Shown here: in pieces, positions 54,175-62,541 of the stretch
Layout: every line of letters starts with the position of its first letter
Position numbering within the stretch: the stretch's first letter is position 1
Assembly: GCA_029555205.1 (NCBI GenBank)
Contig: JAKPTB010000097.1
Coordinates: 1 to 64,000, forward strand
Length of the DNA stretch: 64,000 bases
Reading direction: 5' to 3'
Origin: Bacillota bacterium
Lineage (GTDB): Bacteria > Bacillota > Desulfotomaculia > Desulfotomaculales > Pelotomaculaceae
Translations under genes and position numbers: made by a program
The notes under the pieces: generated by a model
Told to the model about the DNA's origin: nothing
The model's input: the letters and a program-made list of their open reading frames with translations, nothing else
The model's database searches: none

Positions 54175-54927
54175 ATGATCGATATTGATCCCAGGACCAA
54201 GATAGTGGTTATTGTGTGTTTGTCAACTCTGGCTGTTTTTCTTAATACACCCGGTTTATTGCTCCTTTTGTTTGCCTTTACGCTGGTTGTTCTGTCATTA
54301 TTACGCGTAAACTTCCTGGGGATTACAGCAAGATTTAAGAAACTGATCCCCCTGTTGCTGGCAATGCTGTTCATTCAGAGCGTCTTTGCTCCGGGGGGTG
54401 AAGTGCTGCTTTCCCTGGGGGGTGTTCCCATCCTGACGGCTCATGGGATTAATTCAGCGCTCTGCATCTTGTTCCGGATGCTTACATTCTTTGCCTCGGC
54501 GATGATTATCATGACCAGCAACTCCAAAGACTATATTCTTGCCCTGGTCCAGTTGAAAATTCCTTATGAAATAGCTTTTATGGTCATGGTGGCATTTCGT
54601 TTTTTGCCTGTTTTTGTGGAGGAGGTCAAGGATACTCTGGTAGCAATCCAACTCCGGGGTGTCGACCTGAAGAAAATTCCCTGGCGAAACAAGCTCAAAT
54701 TTTACAGCCATTTTTTCACTCCCCTGCTCACCAGCGTTATGATCAAAGCCCAACAACTGTCCATCACGATGGAGGCAAGGGCCTTCAGGGTTTACCGGCG
54801 GCGTACCTACCTGCGGGTTTTAAAATATAGCAGGTTGGACTATCTTGTTATGGCTGTTTTTATAATCTCTACTCTGACAGTGCTGATGCTGGATTTTATT
54901 GATGTTTTACAGGCGGCTAAAAACTGA
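54175..54927 (+). CDS. ECF transporter T component (EcfT)
   Basis: A 250-residue membrane protein. It starts IDIDPRTKIVVIVCLSTLAV, the usual EcfT entry (DPRTKL), has about five membrane segments, and carries two coupling-helix motifs with the Ala-Arg-Gly-like triplets: AIQLRGVDLKKIP near 160 and TMEARAFRVYRRRTYL near 200. These contact the ATPase pair encoded directly upstream. I use ATG 54175 with AGGGAAAG upstream; ATG 54151 is possible but lacks a good site. With A1, A2 and T contiguous but S distant, the module may serve more than one S component. Confidence 0.88.
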   Translation: MIDIDPRTKIVVIVCLSTLAVFLNTPGLLLLLFAFTLVVLSLLRVNFLGITARFKKLIPLLLAMLFIQSVFAPGGEVLLSLGGVPILTAHGINSALCILFRMLTFFASAMIIMTSNSKDYILALVQLKIPYEIAFMVMVAFRFLPVFVEEVKDTLVAIQLRGVDLKKIPWRNKLKFYSHFFTPLLTSVMIKAQQLSITMEARAFRVYRRRTYLRVLKYSRLDYLVMAVFIISTLTVLMLDFIDVLQAAKN

Positions 54928-54947
54928 AGACGAAGGCCGGTGAGCCT

Positions 54948-55337
54948 GTGAAAAAGCTGGATTGCTGTCTAACTATCGTCCTTCTGGCTCTGGTTCTGGT
55001 CAGTTTGGCGGCGCTTTACCTGCTGCAGGGCAGGCCGGCGGGGGAAAATTTAACTGTTGAAATTTATAAGAATGACCGCCTGTACCGGAGCATGCCACTG
55101 GCTGAAACTTCAGCCGGGGAAATTAAGATTTCAGACTCAGAGGGGCATTATAATTTGGTTGAGTTTAAAGACGGCAAAGTCAGGGTTAAAGAAGCGGATT
55201 GCCCCAATCAAGTATGTGTCAAAACGGGATGGCTGAGCAAACCCGGCAGAATATCGGTTTGCGCGCCAAATAAGTTAAAAGTAATTGTTAAGGGTAAATC
55301 AGAAGGGACGGGCCGGGTTGATACCATTACCTATTGA
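54948..55337 (+). CDS. NusG domain II-containing exported protein
   Basis: A 129-residue protein with an N-terminal membrane anchor (about 8-26) and one NusG_II domain outside (about 35-122), recognised by VRVKEADCPNQVCVKTGWLS and the following ISVCAPNKLKVIVKG. The three cysteines in DCPNQVCV and ISVC are typical of the family. In many Firmicutes such genes sit directly before a Gx-family transporter gene, as here (42 bp), and near ApbE and FMN-binding genes; from memory, the EetA/EetB pair of flavin-based extracellular electron transfer loci is of this kind. The function is not known from the sequence. Confidence 0.85.
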   Translation: MKKLDCCLTIVLLALVLVSLAALYLLQGRPAGENLTVEIYKNDRLYRSMPLAETSAGEIKISDSEGHYNLVEFKDGKVRVKEADCPNQVCVKTGWLSKPGRISVCAPNKLKVIVKGKSEGTGRVDTITY

Positions 55338-55379
55338 ACGACACTGTTGCCTATTAATCTTAAAGGATATGGTTATTGC

Positions 55380-55895
55380 ATGTTTAACACGAGAAGGATG
55401 GCTGTAATTGCTGTGTTTGTGGCCCTGGCTACGGTGTTTAACATTGTGGAAAGGTCCGTGCTTGTCCCTGGTCTCCCCCCGGGGGTTAAACCGGGCCTGG
55501 CCAATGTGATTACTCTATTGTCGATTCTGACCCTGGGTTTTAGGGATGCTTTTTTTATTGTTGCTGTCAGGTGTTTCATGGGAGCACTAATCGCCGGCAA
55601 TCCGGTCAGTTTCTTATTTAGTTTCAGTGGCGGTGTACTCAGCACCCTGGTCATGGTTGTAATGTGGAGATATTTTAATAAAGTTGTCAGTATTGTCAAG
55701 ATCAGCATGGTTGGAGCCGTCTGCCATAATCTTGGCCAGTTGTTCATAGCGGCCCTGCTGGTCCGGTCCTGGCAGGTTTATGTTTTTTTGCCCGTACTGA
55801 TGATCTCTGCTGTTATCACCGGGTATATCGTTGGTGTCTTGACCAGGCAATTGTACATCTCCCTGGACCAGCGAAATCTGAGATGGACTGATTAA
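55380..55895 (+). CDS. Gx transporter family membrane protein
   Basis: A membrane protein of about 171 residues with five or six segments, beginning RRMAVIAVFVALATVFNIVE, followed by LPPGVKPGLANVITLLSILTLG (the P-G-x-K-x-G-x-A-N motif of the family often annotated heptaprenyl diphosphate synthase component I), RDAFFIVAVRCFMGALIAG and FLFSFSGGVLSTLVM. These proteins resemble ECF S components and pair with NusG_II proteins. The name linking it to quinone synthesis is historical, so I do not assert it. I use ATG 55380; a TTG at 55347 is the alternative. It closes the ECF/NusG_II block. Confidence 0.82.
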   Translation: MFNTRRMAVIAVFVALATVFNIVERSVLVPGLPPGVKPGLANVITLLSILTLGFRDAFFIVAVRCFMGALIAGNPVSFLFSFSGGVLSTLVMVVMWRYFNKVVSIVKISMVGAVCHNLGQLFIAALLVRSWQVYVFLPVLMISAVITGYIVGVLTRQLYISLDQRNLRWTD

Positions 55896-56063
55896 CCGGA
55901 CCGGAAAGCGCGTCTGGCGGCAGGGGGGAGACAGCCATAGAAGCCGCTAAGTATCCCCGGACCGGCCTGTTTACAGAACTGAACCGGGGTGTTTTAGTTA
56001 TCAAGTATCCTCCGCCAGTGAATCCTGCAATATAAAAGGGCATAAGCAAAGAGGTGATTTGAA

Positions 56064-56816
56064 ATGAAAGTTTTTTCAGTATTTGGGGTTTCCCTGTCAG
56101 GTAAAACCACAACCATTGAACATATTATTGCTGAACTAAAAAGAAGGGGTTACAGGGTGGGTTCGGTTAAAAACATTCATTTTGAAAAATTTACCCTTGA
56201 TTTGGAGGGCAGCAACACCTGGAGACATAAACAGGCCGGTTCGGAGCTGGTGGTGGCAAGGGGTTTGAGGGAGACGGGTGTTCTCTTCCCGCAAAAACTG
56301 GGCATGGATAAAATACTTAGTTATTTTGATCATGATTATGTTGTTGTGGAAGGCGTAGCTGATACCGTCCTGCCTAAAATACTCTGTGCCGGTGAGCCCG
56401 GGGAGATTGAGAGCCGGTTTAATGATCTGGTATTTTTGATTTCCGGACGTATTTCCAATCAATTAACAGAATATAAGCATGTGCCGGTGCTGAACCCCCT
56501 GCGGGAGATCGAAAAACTTGTCGATGTAATTGAAGAAAAAGTTGCTGAAAAAATGCCCTTTGTCCAGGGACTGGACCATTGTAACGCTTGCGGCAGTAAT
56601 TGCAGGGATTTTGCTGTGGGAATTCTCAAGGGCGAGAGAAGGCGGGAGGAATGTGTTTACGTAAAAGACAGGGTATCCCTTTTTATCGGACAGCAGGAAG
56701 TAAAAGTCAACTCGTCATTTGTCGCAGGGTTAAGGGGGTTACTGGACGGCCTTATAACTCAGCCGGAGAATTATAATCCCCTTGATGAGATAAAAATAAC
56801 CATAGGGAAGAAATAA
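56064..56816 (+). CDS. mobB: MobB-like molybdopterin-guanine-dinucleotide synthesis protein with Cys-rich tail
   Basis: A 250-residue P-loop protein. Residues 1-160 match MobB: FSVFGVSLSGKTTTIEHII (Walker A), KNIHFEKFTLDLEG, DTWRHK-type segment (SNTWRHKQAGSELVVARG) and VVVEGVADTVLPKI. MobB proteins bind GTP and assist attachment of a nucleotide to molybdopterin. The C-terminal extension (about 170-250) carries CNACGSNCRDFAVGILKG and a further Cys in RREEC, a likely iron-sulfur or zinc site not found in short MobB. GAGGTG precedes ATG. It places Mo/W cofactor maturation in the same row as the Moco-type riboswitches. The next gene starts after one base, so the two are co-translated. Confidence 0.85.
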   Translation: MKVFSVFGVSLSGKTTTIEHIIAELKRRGYRVGSVKNIHFEKFTLDLEGSNTWRHKQAGSELVVARGLRETGVLFPQKLGMDKILSYFDHDYVVVEGVADTVLPKILCAGEPGEIESRFNDLVFLISGRISNQLTEYKHVPVLNPLREIEKLVDVIEEKVAEKMPFVQGLDHCNACGSNCRDFAVGILKGERRREECVYVKDRVSLFIGQQEVKVNSSFVAGLRGLLDGLITQPENYNPLDEIKITIGKK

Positions 56817-56817
56817 A

Positions 56818-57582
56818 GTGGATTGTATAAATATCCTGCAAGAAGCTCTGAAAGTGAAGGTGCTGTCCTGTAAAAAGAAACTGAGCCTGCGAAATAACGT
56901 GTTTTATGTCGAAACGGTTTCCGGAGATGGCTTGAAAAGGCCATATATCATTAAAGAACACCTGCACTCTTCAAACGGGGATGAAGTGTTTTTCCTGAGC
57001 ACTTTGAAGCGGTATGGCCTCAATGTGCCGGAGATTATCTGGCATGATTCCAAATTTATAATCATGGAGTATATCCAGGGCACTTTGTTGACGGATTTGG
57101 TTGCAAGCCCCGACGGGGATCAGGAATTATGGATCAAACAACTGGCCCATTGGTTAAGAAAAATGCACGGGTTTATAAACTCACCCAGCCGGGTTTGTTT
57201 GTGCAAGTCTGACTTAAACCTGCGCAACTTTATTTTTGACGGCAGGGAGTTTTATGGCCTGGATTTTGAAGACGTTTGTTTTTATCACCCGGAGAGGGAT
57301 TTGGGGGTAATCTGTGCTTTTATCCTCAATAATGACCCTATGTTTGAACAGTGGAAGTACCAAATCTGCAATTCCCTGATCAAGGCCTATGAAAGGGCGA
57401 CGGTTAATAGTTGCTTTACTGAACTCGACCGTGAGGCAATATGGTATTATATAATAGAAGAGCTAAAAGCGGCCGCCTCCAGGCGGGAAAAACAACGGGA
57501 CTTTCTGAACGCTAAGATTAAAGAGCTAATTGTCCTGCAAAAAGCCTCCGCCGGTTTAAAGGATTTTCTGACCGGCTCTTGA
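56818..57582 (+). CDS. Small kinase-fold (APH/RIO-like) protein
   Basis: A 254-residue soluble protein with a reduced kinase fold. The ATP-side Lys is likely in RPYIIKEHLH near residue 43; the hinge FIIMEYIQGTLLTDLV follows near 80-95. The catalytic loop reads CLCKSDLNLRNFIFDG near 125, where the usual His-Gly-Asp is Cys-Lys-Ser-Asp, and the metal-binding block is YGLDFEDVCFYHPERDLG near 147. It resembles aminoglycoside-phosphotransferase or Kdo-kinase-like proteins. GTG start one base after the mobB-like stop. The altered catalytic loop leaves activity open. The pairing with MobB suggests a role on a small molecule of the cofactor route; that is inference. Confidence 0.8.
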   Translation: MDCINILQEALKVKVLSCKKKLSLRNNVFYVETVSGDGLKRPYIIKEHLHSSNGDEVFFLSTLKRYGLNVPEIIWHDSKFIIMEYIQGTLLTDLVASPDGDQELWIKQLAHWLRKMHGFINSPSRVCLCKSDLNLRNFIFDGREFYGLDFEDVCFYHPERDLGVICAFILNNDPMFEQWKYQICNSLIKAYERATVNSCFTELDREAIWYYIIEELKAAASRREKQRDFLNAKIKELIVLQKASAGLKDFLTGS

Positions 57583-57796
57583 GTAATGCCCTTTGTGTAT
57601 TTTCTGGAATAACTGTTAAGCCGGGAGGGCGGTTTCGCTACTGCTGCAGAAGCCCTGGAATTTTTGGAATCCTTGGGCTAGCTTAATCTATTATAGCCAG
57701 CCGGTTGACCATAGTTCGAATATTGATTAGCGGGGGAGAGTTCCCGGAGAACTCAAGATTTGGCGAAAAGCTCCCACATCTCTTTGGCCAGCCCTT

Positions 57797-58705
57797 CTAT
57801 GTAAGCGGCGTTCTCAACTCTCTGCACCCAGTAACCGGAATTGCCTCCAGGCCAAGCAGCGTTCCCAGGATGGCGCCTGTGATTGACCCGGTGGAGTCGC
57901 TGTCACCGGAGTGATTGACCGAGGCCAGGACGCCGCCGGCCCAATCGTTCCTGAACTTCAAAGAACAATAAAGAGAGATGCCCAGGGCTTCCTCACCGAC
58001 CCATCCCTCACCGATTTTTTCTATGGCTTGAGGGGCCGCCAGGCTGCTTTGGGCCAGCTCCTTTGCTTTTTCCAGGCAATCCATGGTTTCCTGGTAACCT
58101 TTAGCGCCCCTTAGAGGAATTAAGCTCAAGCCTGCGGCTTTTTCAAGGTCTATACCGCGAACAAGGTGAGCGATGAGCTCTGCCAGAACACCCGCCGGCA
58201 GGTAACCGGAAGGATGCCCGTGCGTAATGGCGGCAAAAGCTGCTCCCTGTTCAAAAGCCTGGCCGGGCGGAAAGGCCAGGCCGGCCGGAGCGGTCCGCAT
58301 AACTCCCCCGCAGCCTTTGCTGTTATTGACTGGTTCGTCCACTGTACCCATTTTACCGCTGCGCAGGGCGCTGAGGCAGGTATTGCCGGGGGCCCTGACC
58401 TGACGGGGGTCAGACTGGGTTTCCAGCCATTCCAGATACTTCAAATTAACAAATGAGGGAGGATGCCAGATGCCCTTTTCCATACCTCTTTTCCAGGCCC
58501 CGATGCACCCTGCGGCGGTGGCAAGGGACATCTGCGTGTCATCGGTATAAGTTCCGGCCGGGAACCCGCCCCAGCTGTCGAAATCTTTTATCCCGCCGCC
58601 ACCGTATTTTCTTTTGATTTGGGGCAATGTTAAAAACTCCACCGGCGCCCCCAGCGCATCCCCCACTGCCAGGCCAAACAGGCAGCCCTTGTATCTTTTT
58701 TCCAT
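57797..58705 (-). CDS. ADP-ribosylglycohydrolase family protein, frameshifted near the end
   Basis: A 302-residue protein of the DraG-like family that removes ADP-ribose from proteins or small molecules. Metal-site signatures are present: GLAVGDALGAPVEF near residue 12, AGTYTDDTQMSLAT near 51, and VNHSGDSDSTGSITGAILG near 265. The expected last segment continues in another frame: after IP at about 57835 the neighbouring frame reads YWVQRVENAAYIEGLAKEMW to a stop at 57753, just what the family needs. The present frame instead ends VTGCRELRTPLT. One missing base near 57835-57838 explains this. The core is intact, so activity may remain. GGGAGG precedes ATG. Confidence 0.9.
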   Translation of the reverse strand: MEKRYKGCLFGLAVGDALGAPVEFLTLPQIKRKYGGGGIKDFDSWGGFPAGTYTDDTQMSLATAAGCIGAWKRGMEKGIWHPPSFVNLKYLEWLETQSDPRQVRAPGNTCLSALRSGKMGTVDEPVNNSKGCGGVMRTAPAGLAFPPGQAFEQGAAFAAITHGHPSGYLPAGVLAELIAHLVRGIDLEKAAGLSLIPLRGAKGYQETMDCLEKAKELAQSSLAAPQAIEKIGEGWVGEEALGISLYCSLKFRNDWAGGVLASVNHSGDSDSTGSITGAILGTLLGLEAIPVTGCRELRTPLT

Positions 58706-58849
58706 TAATTTACCTCCCGCATTCCATCACCCTGCAGCCCGACCAGCCGGCCTGTTGGTTCAGCGGTTTTATTCAAACTGACCCGGCCACCCAGGACATA
58801 CCCGCCATTGAGCACCCCATTTTCTGTCAGAGGCACTGCTAATTTTAGA

Positions 58850-59287
58850 TTAGATTTCCTGCTCCCTTACAAGCTGGACGGACCAGGAAGATATTTTACC
58901 GGCTGCATTATATAGAACACCCTTTGCGGAATACTCCGATTCGTTGATTTGGGTCAGGATTTCCGAGCCAAAAACCTCTCCTTTTTCGGAGCTGAACAGG
59001 GAAATGATTGAATCCTCAACGATTGCAAAGCTTCCTAATAACGTCCCTAAATCCGGGTTAACTGATTTCCAGGATGTGATTTCGCCTTTAAAAGGGACGA
59101 TTTCATAATTGTTTTTTATTTCTATGGGGTTTTCTCCTGAAAGGGTCATGGAGCTGTTGATAAACCATGTATCTTTGAGGTGCACAATCTCAGACTCTCC
59201 CTTTGCATTTGAGGGACTGCCGTTCTGGTCGTAATAGGTTCCTTTTCCGGTCCATGTGCTTTCTAAAAACAAAAAGGTATGTTTCAT
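58850..59287 (-). CDS. Hypothetical protein, lipocalin/DUF1579-like
   Basis: A 145-residue soluble, beta-rich protein without signal or membrane segment. It begins FLFLESTWTGKGTYYDQNG and alternates short strands throughout (TWFINSSMTLSGE, GTLLGSFAIVEDSIISLF, EYSAKGVLYNAAGKISSWSV), a pattern typical of small lipocalin-like barrels such as DUF1579 or nitrobindin relatives. The family call is by pattern only. AGGAGG lies 5-6 nt before ATG. No partner gene is apparent. Confidence 0.7.
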   Translation of the reverse strand: MKHTFLFLESTWTGKGTYYDQNGSPSNAKGESEIVHLKDTWFINSSMTLSGENPIEIKNNYEIVPFKGEITSWKSVNPDLGTLLGSFAIVEDSIISLFSSEKGEVFGSEILTQINESEYSAKGVLYNAAGKISSWSVQLVREQEI

Positions 59288-59862
59288 AAAAACCTCCTGT
59301 TCAATTAGTACCTCAAACTTAGATTGTTAATAAAATACTATACAGTTTTTAACATGTTATCGTTAGTAAAGCAAGTCTGTTTCTGTATTCCGTTGCCAGG
59401 CGCCCCGTCTGGTAAAAAAAATGCTGTTCCTCTCATTAGAAAAGTTATTAACCATGTTTATGAAAAACTACAAAAATGGTTGTGCCGCAGTGGCTGGTTT
59501 CTATTTTAATTGTAGCATTATGCCGGTTGGCGATGCTGTAACAAACCGCCAGCCCAGACCAGTACCATTATCCTTTGTGTAGAAGAAGGGAGTTCCTATT
59601 CTTTGATCATACTGGTTTTATAAGAACCGTTTTTGTCAACAAATACAAAGGTACGAATGTCAATTACAGTACCTGGATCTCTGTGTTTCTCCTCTGTTAG
59701 AGTTATTATTGTTTATTGTCAACTATTAGAAAATATTATGAGTATATATTTGTCAGGTGCTGAAATTTATCCTTCCGATATGTTGTCGAGTAATGTCAGT
59801 ATAAAAACAATTTTTATAGTGAATACCACGAATTCCGCTTATTTTTTGAAACTCCACAAAAA
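59288..59862. other. Intergenic region without a supported gene
   Basis: About 575 bp, AT-rich. Open frames at 59324-59509 and 59633-59875 have no ribosome binding site and uninformative translations. I see no repeat or RNA element apart from the terminator at its end. Confidence 0.45.
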
Positions 59863-59888
59863 AGCCTTTCCCTGATGGGGGAAAGGCT
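59863..59888 (-). terminator. Rho-independent terminator of the NlpC/P60 gene
   Basis: On the minus strand AGCCTTTCCC pairs perfectly with GGGAAAGGCT across a 6-nt loop and is followed by TTTTTTG, 60 bp after the stop codon at 59949. Confidence 0.85.
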
Positions 59889-59948
59889 CCTAACAAGTAG
59901 TTCATGATATTCAAGCGGCTGTTTACAATAGTCATCGGCTTTCCTGGT

Positions 59949-61703
59949 TCACAAGCTAATGTCGACCACGTTGCCCTTGCTATCCTGTTTCCAGGTCACT
60001 TCTGCGCCAAGGGCTTCGCTGATGAAGCGCAGGGGCACCATGGTTCTACTGTTCTCAATGTAGGCAGGAGCATCAAGGGGGTAATCCTGCCCGCTGATAT
60101 TGAATGTTTTTTCGCCGATGGTCAATGTGACAATTTTTTCAGCCTTGATGATAACCACTTTTTGTGACTCTGCCAGCCAATCCACTTTGGCCTCCAGCGC
60201 TTCCGAAACGAAGCGTACCGGTACAAAAACGCGGCCGGCTGATTCGTCCAGGTAGGGTTTCTGATCGGGAAAAGTTACCGGACTGCCGTTGACAAAGACT
60301 TCTACTTCATGGTCATAGTCCAGCGCGGGTTCAACAAGTTTGCTCCCGTATTCCAGTTGTTTTGCACTGGTCAGGGCGTCGACGAAGAGCTGGCCGTTTC
60401 TTCTCGGCAGGGAAAGGTCTGAAACCACTACTTTATTCAAGGTCAATGGACCCGGTGAACCGTCCGGGTTGGGATGAGCAGGATCCCCAACGGTGGTAAC
60501 GTCGTGGATAACGTAATAACGTCCCTGGTGCCGGCCCAGGTAGAGCATTTCGTGGGTCGGCGTGTACAGGGAGGCACCGGGCAGCAGCGAATCCAACAGG
60601 GTGTGGCGCTGGTTCCGGTCCGCATCTGTGAACCGGACAGTAAGGCCCGCCGATTTCTCCTGTTCGTCTGAGTTGCGCGGCAGCATAATACCGAAACTCT
60701 TATATATGTCCATGACAAAGGCTGAACAGTCCCGCCCGTTGAAGAGGCCTCCCCAGCCATATGGTTCATGCAGGATTTTAAAGGCCTGCTCGATGATGTT
60801 GGCCCTGGTATAGGGAAGATAGCCCACTGAGACGTCGGCGTCAGCAGGCACAAGGGCCGTCATGATTTCCAGTTCGCCGTCCTTCCCGCGTGCGGGCAAG
60901 AGAATGGTATAAGTCTGGCCGTGCGCCGTACCCTCCGTTATAAGCGGGACCCTGGTCCCCATGGTCAATTCCATGCCCGGATCGGGGCCGTTATCCAGCT
61001 TCAGCCGGTTGCCCGTAACCACCAGGAAGTTTCCGGGCTGAATGTAATCCAGCCAGGTCTGCCTGTCCCTGGCAAGAGTCACGTCTGCGGCAGGCATCCA
61101 GCCATTGTAATTGTATGTCTGAACAAAATACCACCGGCCGTCCAGGCTTTGGTGCAGGAGCAGGACCGGCTCGGCCGGGCCTACAGCTGTTTCCTGGAAC
61201 AGGTCGAAATCGTGGTCGTCCGGCTCTTCCAGCGATTCAGCGGCAGTGGGGAAGGTCCGGATGCTGGTTCTGCGCACCGTCAGGGCAGGTGTAACGCTGT
61301 TTTGCTCCCTGATGCCGGGCAGGTTCATCTGCTGAAGGAGGTATTCATAAAAGGATTGCTCCACCTTGATGCCGTTTGAGTAACGGTCCTCTTCCGGAAA
61401 TGGGCGCCGGGTTATTTTTTCAGTTAACTGGTTACTGTCCAGGGAAGCAGGATAACTGGTTAAATCGTAAACCAGATCCGGCAGGGTATGAAGGATGTCC
61501 CGGTTAAATGCTTCAATTGCTTCCCCGTCCATAATCAAGCTGTCCGGGTCCGGCAATTTAGCGGTCCAGAAATCCGGGGAAAGCATCTCCGGTGTTACAT
61601 TCGGCAGGGTTTCAAAAGCGCTGCTCCGGCCGGGTGCAAAAAGCACCCCCAGTGTTAGGAGCAGAAGTGCGGCAAAAACAAGCCCCTTTGTTTTTAGCAA
61701 CAT
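59949..61703 (-). CDS. SH3/NlpC-P60 cell-wall hydrolase with copper-amine-oxidase-N domain
   Basis: A 584-residue exported protein (signal ending RSSAFE). After an N-terminal part (about 28-110) come SH3-like repeats (about 115-290; TVRRTSIRTFPTAAESL, WYFVQTYNYNGWMPAADV), an NlpC/P60 domain (about 305-430) with the catalytic Cys in YGWGGLFNGRDCSAFVMDIY and the His in MLYLGRHQGRYYVIHDV, and a C-terminal copper_amine_oxidase_N pair (about 465-584; VFVPVRFVSEALEAKVDWL, TMVPLRFISEALGAEVTWK), a module common on exported proteins of this bacterial group. It probably cleaves D-glutamyl-diamino acid bonds in peptidoglycan. GGGAGGAAAA precedes ATG. Confidence 0.92.
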   Translation of the reverse strand: MLLKTKGLVFAALLLLTLGVLFAPGRSSAFETLPNVTPEMLSPDFWTAKLPDPDSLIMDGEAIEAFNRDILHTLPDLVYDLTSYPASLDSNQLTEKITRRPFPEEDRYSNGIKVEQSFYEYLLQQMNLPGIREQNSVTPALTVRRTSIRTFPTAAESLEEPDDHDFDLFQETAVGPAEPVLLLHQSLDGRWYFVQTYNYNGWMPAADVTLARDRQTWLDYIQPGNFLVVTGNRLKLDNGPDPGMELTMGTRVPLITEGTAHGQTYTILLPARGKDGELEIMTALVPADADVSVGYLPYTRANIIEQAFKILHEPYGWGGLFNGRDCSAFVMDIYKSFGIMLPRNSDEQEKSAGLTVRFTDADRNQRHTLLDSLLPGASLYTPTHEMLYLGRHQGRYYVIHDVTTVGDPAHPNPDGSPGPLTLNKVVVSDLSLPRRNGQLFVDALTSAKQLEYGSKLVEPALDYDHEVEVFVNGSPVTFPDQKPYLDESAGRVFVPVRFVSEALEAKVDWLAESQKVVIIKAEKIVTLTIGEKTFNISGQDYPLDAPAYIENSRTMVPLRFISEALGAEVTWKQDSKGNVVDISL

Positions 61704-61733
61704 TGCAGTTTTCCTCCCTATGATTAGACTTAC

Positions 61734-62201
61734 TTATTTTATATCCAGTAATCCAGTATGTTTCAATAGCTTTTCCCATAAGCCGGGGCGCTTCTTTTTG
61801 AGATCGAAGGGTTTTCCCGTGCTGTCAACAAACGCATGCACAGTTCTTCCCCCGGTCGCTTTCCCGGTAGCTTCTTCGGGCTTGATGATAAGATAATCAA
61901 AGATCATGCGGGTTCGCCCCAAATAGGATAGTGTTGTGCGGAGGATGTATCTTTCTTCTGGTTTTAAGTTTCTCCTGTAACGGCAGGTTGCTTCCACGGC
62001 TACTACTGTAATACCCTGTTCGTGAAAGAATTGCTGATATGGTAAGGCAATTTGTTTTAACAGGGCAACCCTCCCATCTGTAAACCAGTCAAAATACCTG
62101 GCGTAATAGACGATTCCGGCAGCATCGCAGTCTCCCCAGCGGACCTCCCTTTCCTGCTCACAGACTATAATGCTGTTGCTTCTGGATAATTTATTCTGCA
62201 T
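61734..62201 (-). CDS. Acyl-CoA thioesterase, 4HBT/YbgC type
   Basis: A 155-residue single hotdog-fold protein. The active-site region VRWGDCDAAGIVYYARYFDW near residues 20-40 carries the Asp characteristic of the 4-hydroxybenzoyl-CoA thioesterase/YbgC group. The rest follows the fold (VALLKQIALPYQQFFHEQGI, VEATCRYRRNLKPEERYIL, GRTVHAFVDSTGKPFDLKKK). I chose ATG 62201 because GGGGGTG lies 6 nt before it; ATG 62234 lacks a site. It hydrolyses small acyl- or aryl-CoA esters by family. It sits 30 bp upstream of the NlpC/P60 gene on the same strand and may be co-transcribed with it. Confidence 0.9.
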   Translation of the reverse strand: MQNKLSRSNSIIVCEQEREVRWGDCDAAGIVYYARYFDWFTDGRVALLKQIALPYQQFFHEQGITVVAVEATCRYRRNLKPEERYILRTTLSYLGRTRMIFDYLIIKPEEATGKATGGRTVHAFVDSTGKPFDLKKKRPGLWEKLLKHTGLLDIK

Positions 62202-62502
62202 CTCAGTCACCCCCAATTGTTCATTTGAATTCAATAATTAAAGTAAATGCCGCAATCTAATATTTGTTTCCCATGCGTATACTCTGGAAGTTATTACTAA
62301 GACTTACTTCCCCAATTTTATTATTTAAGATTTAAGATTTCAAGCTGGATTTCAATTTTATTGGTTAAATTTGTACAAGCAACTGTTGTTACTGCTGTTT
62401 TGAACGGCCCCGGCGGTTCCGGGGTGCCCTCCGCCGGAATAGCCCGGTTTGCAGCCGGGCTTTGCTTCCGGGAAAGTAAAAAAGGCCAGGGAACATAATT
62501 AG
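62202..62502. other. Intergenic region, no gene seen
   Basis: AT-rich on the left, then a GC-rich run near 62400-62470 (GGCCCCGGCGGTTCCGGGG) that can fold locally. No ORF or named RNA element was found. Confidence 0.4.
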
Positions 62503-62541
62503 AAAACCCCTGTCCGGCGTAAAGACACCGGACACGGGTTT
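62503..62541 (-). terminator. Terminator downstream of the RND pump gene
   Basis: On the minus strand AACCCGTGTCCGG pairs with CCGGACAGGGGTT (one mismatch) around an 11-nt loop and is followed by TTTTC. It is 175 bp after the stop of the RND gene. Confidence 0.7.

Noticed and set aside
57583-57752. Small gene between the kinase-fold gene and the glycohydrolase
   Set aside because: Most of the relevant sequence is explained by the frameshifted end of the minus-strand glycohydrolase; nothing else is supported.
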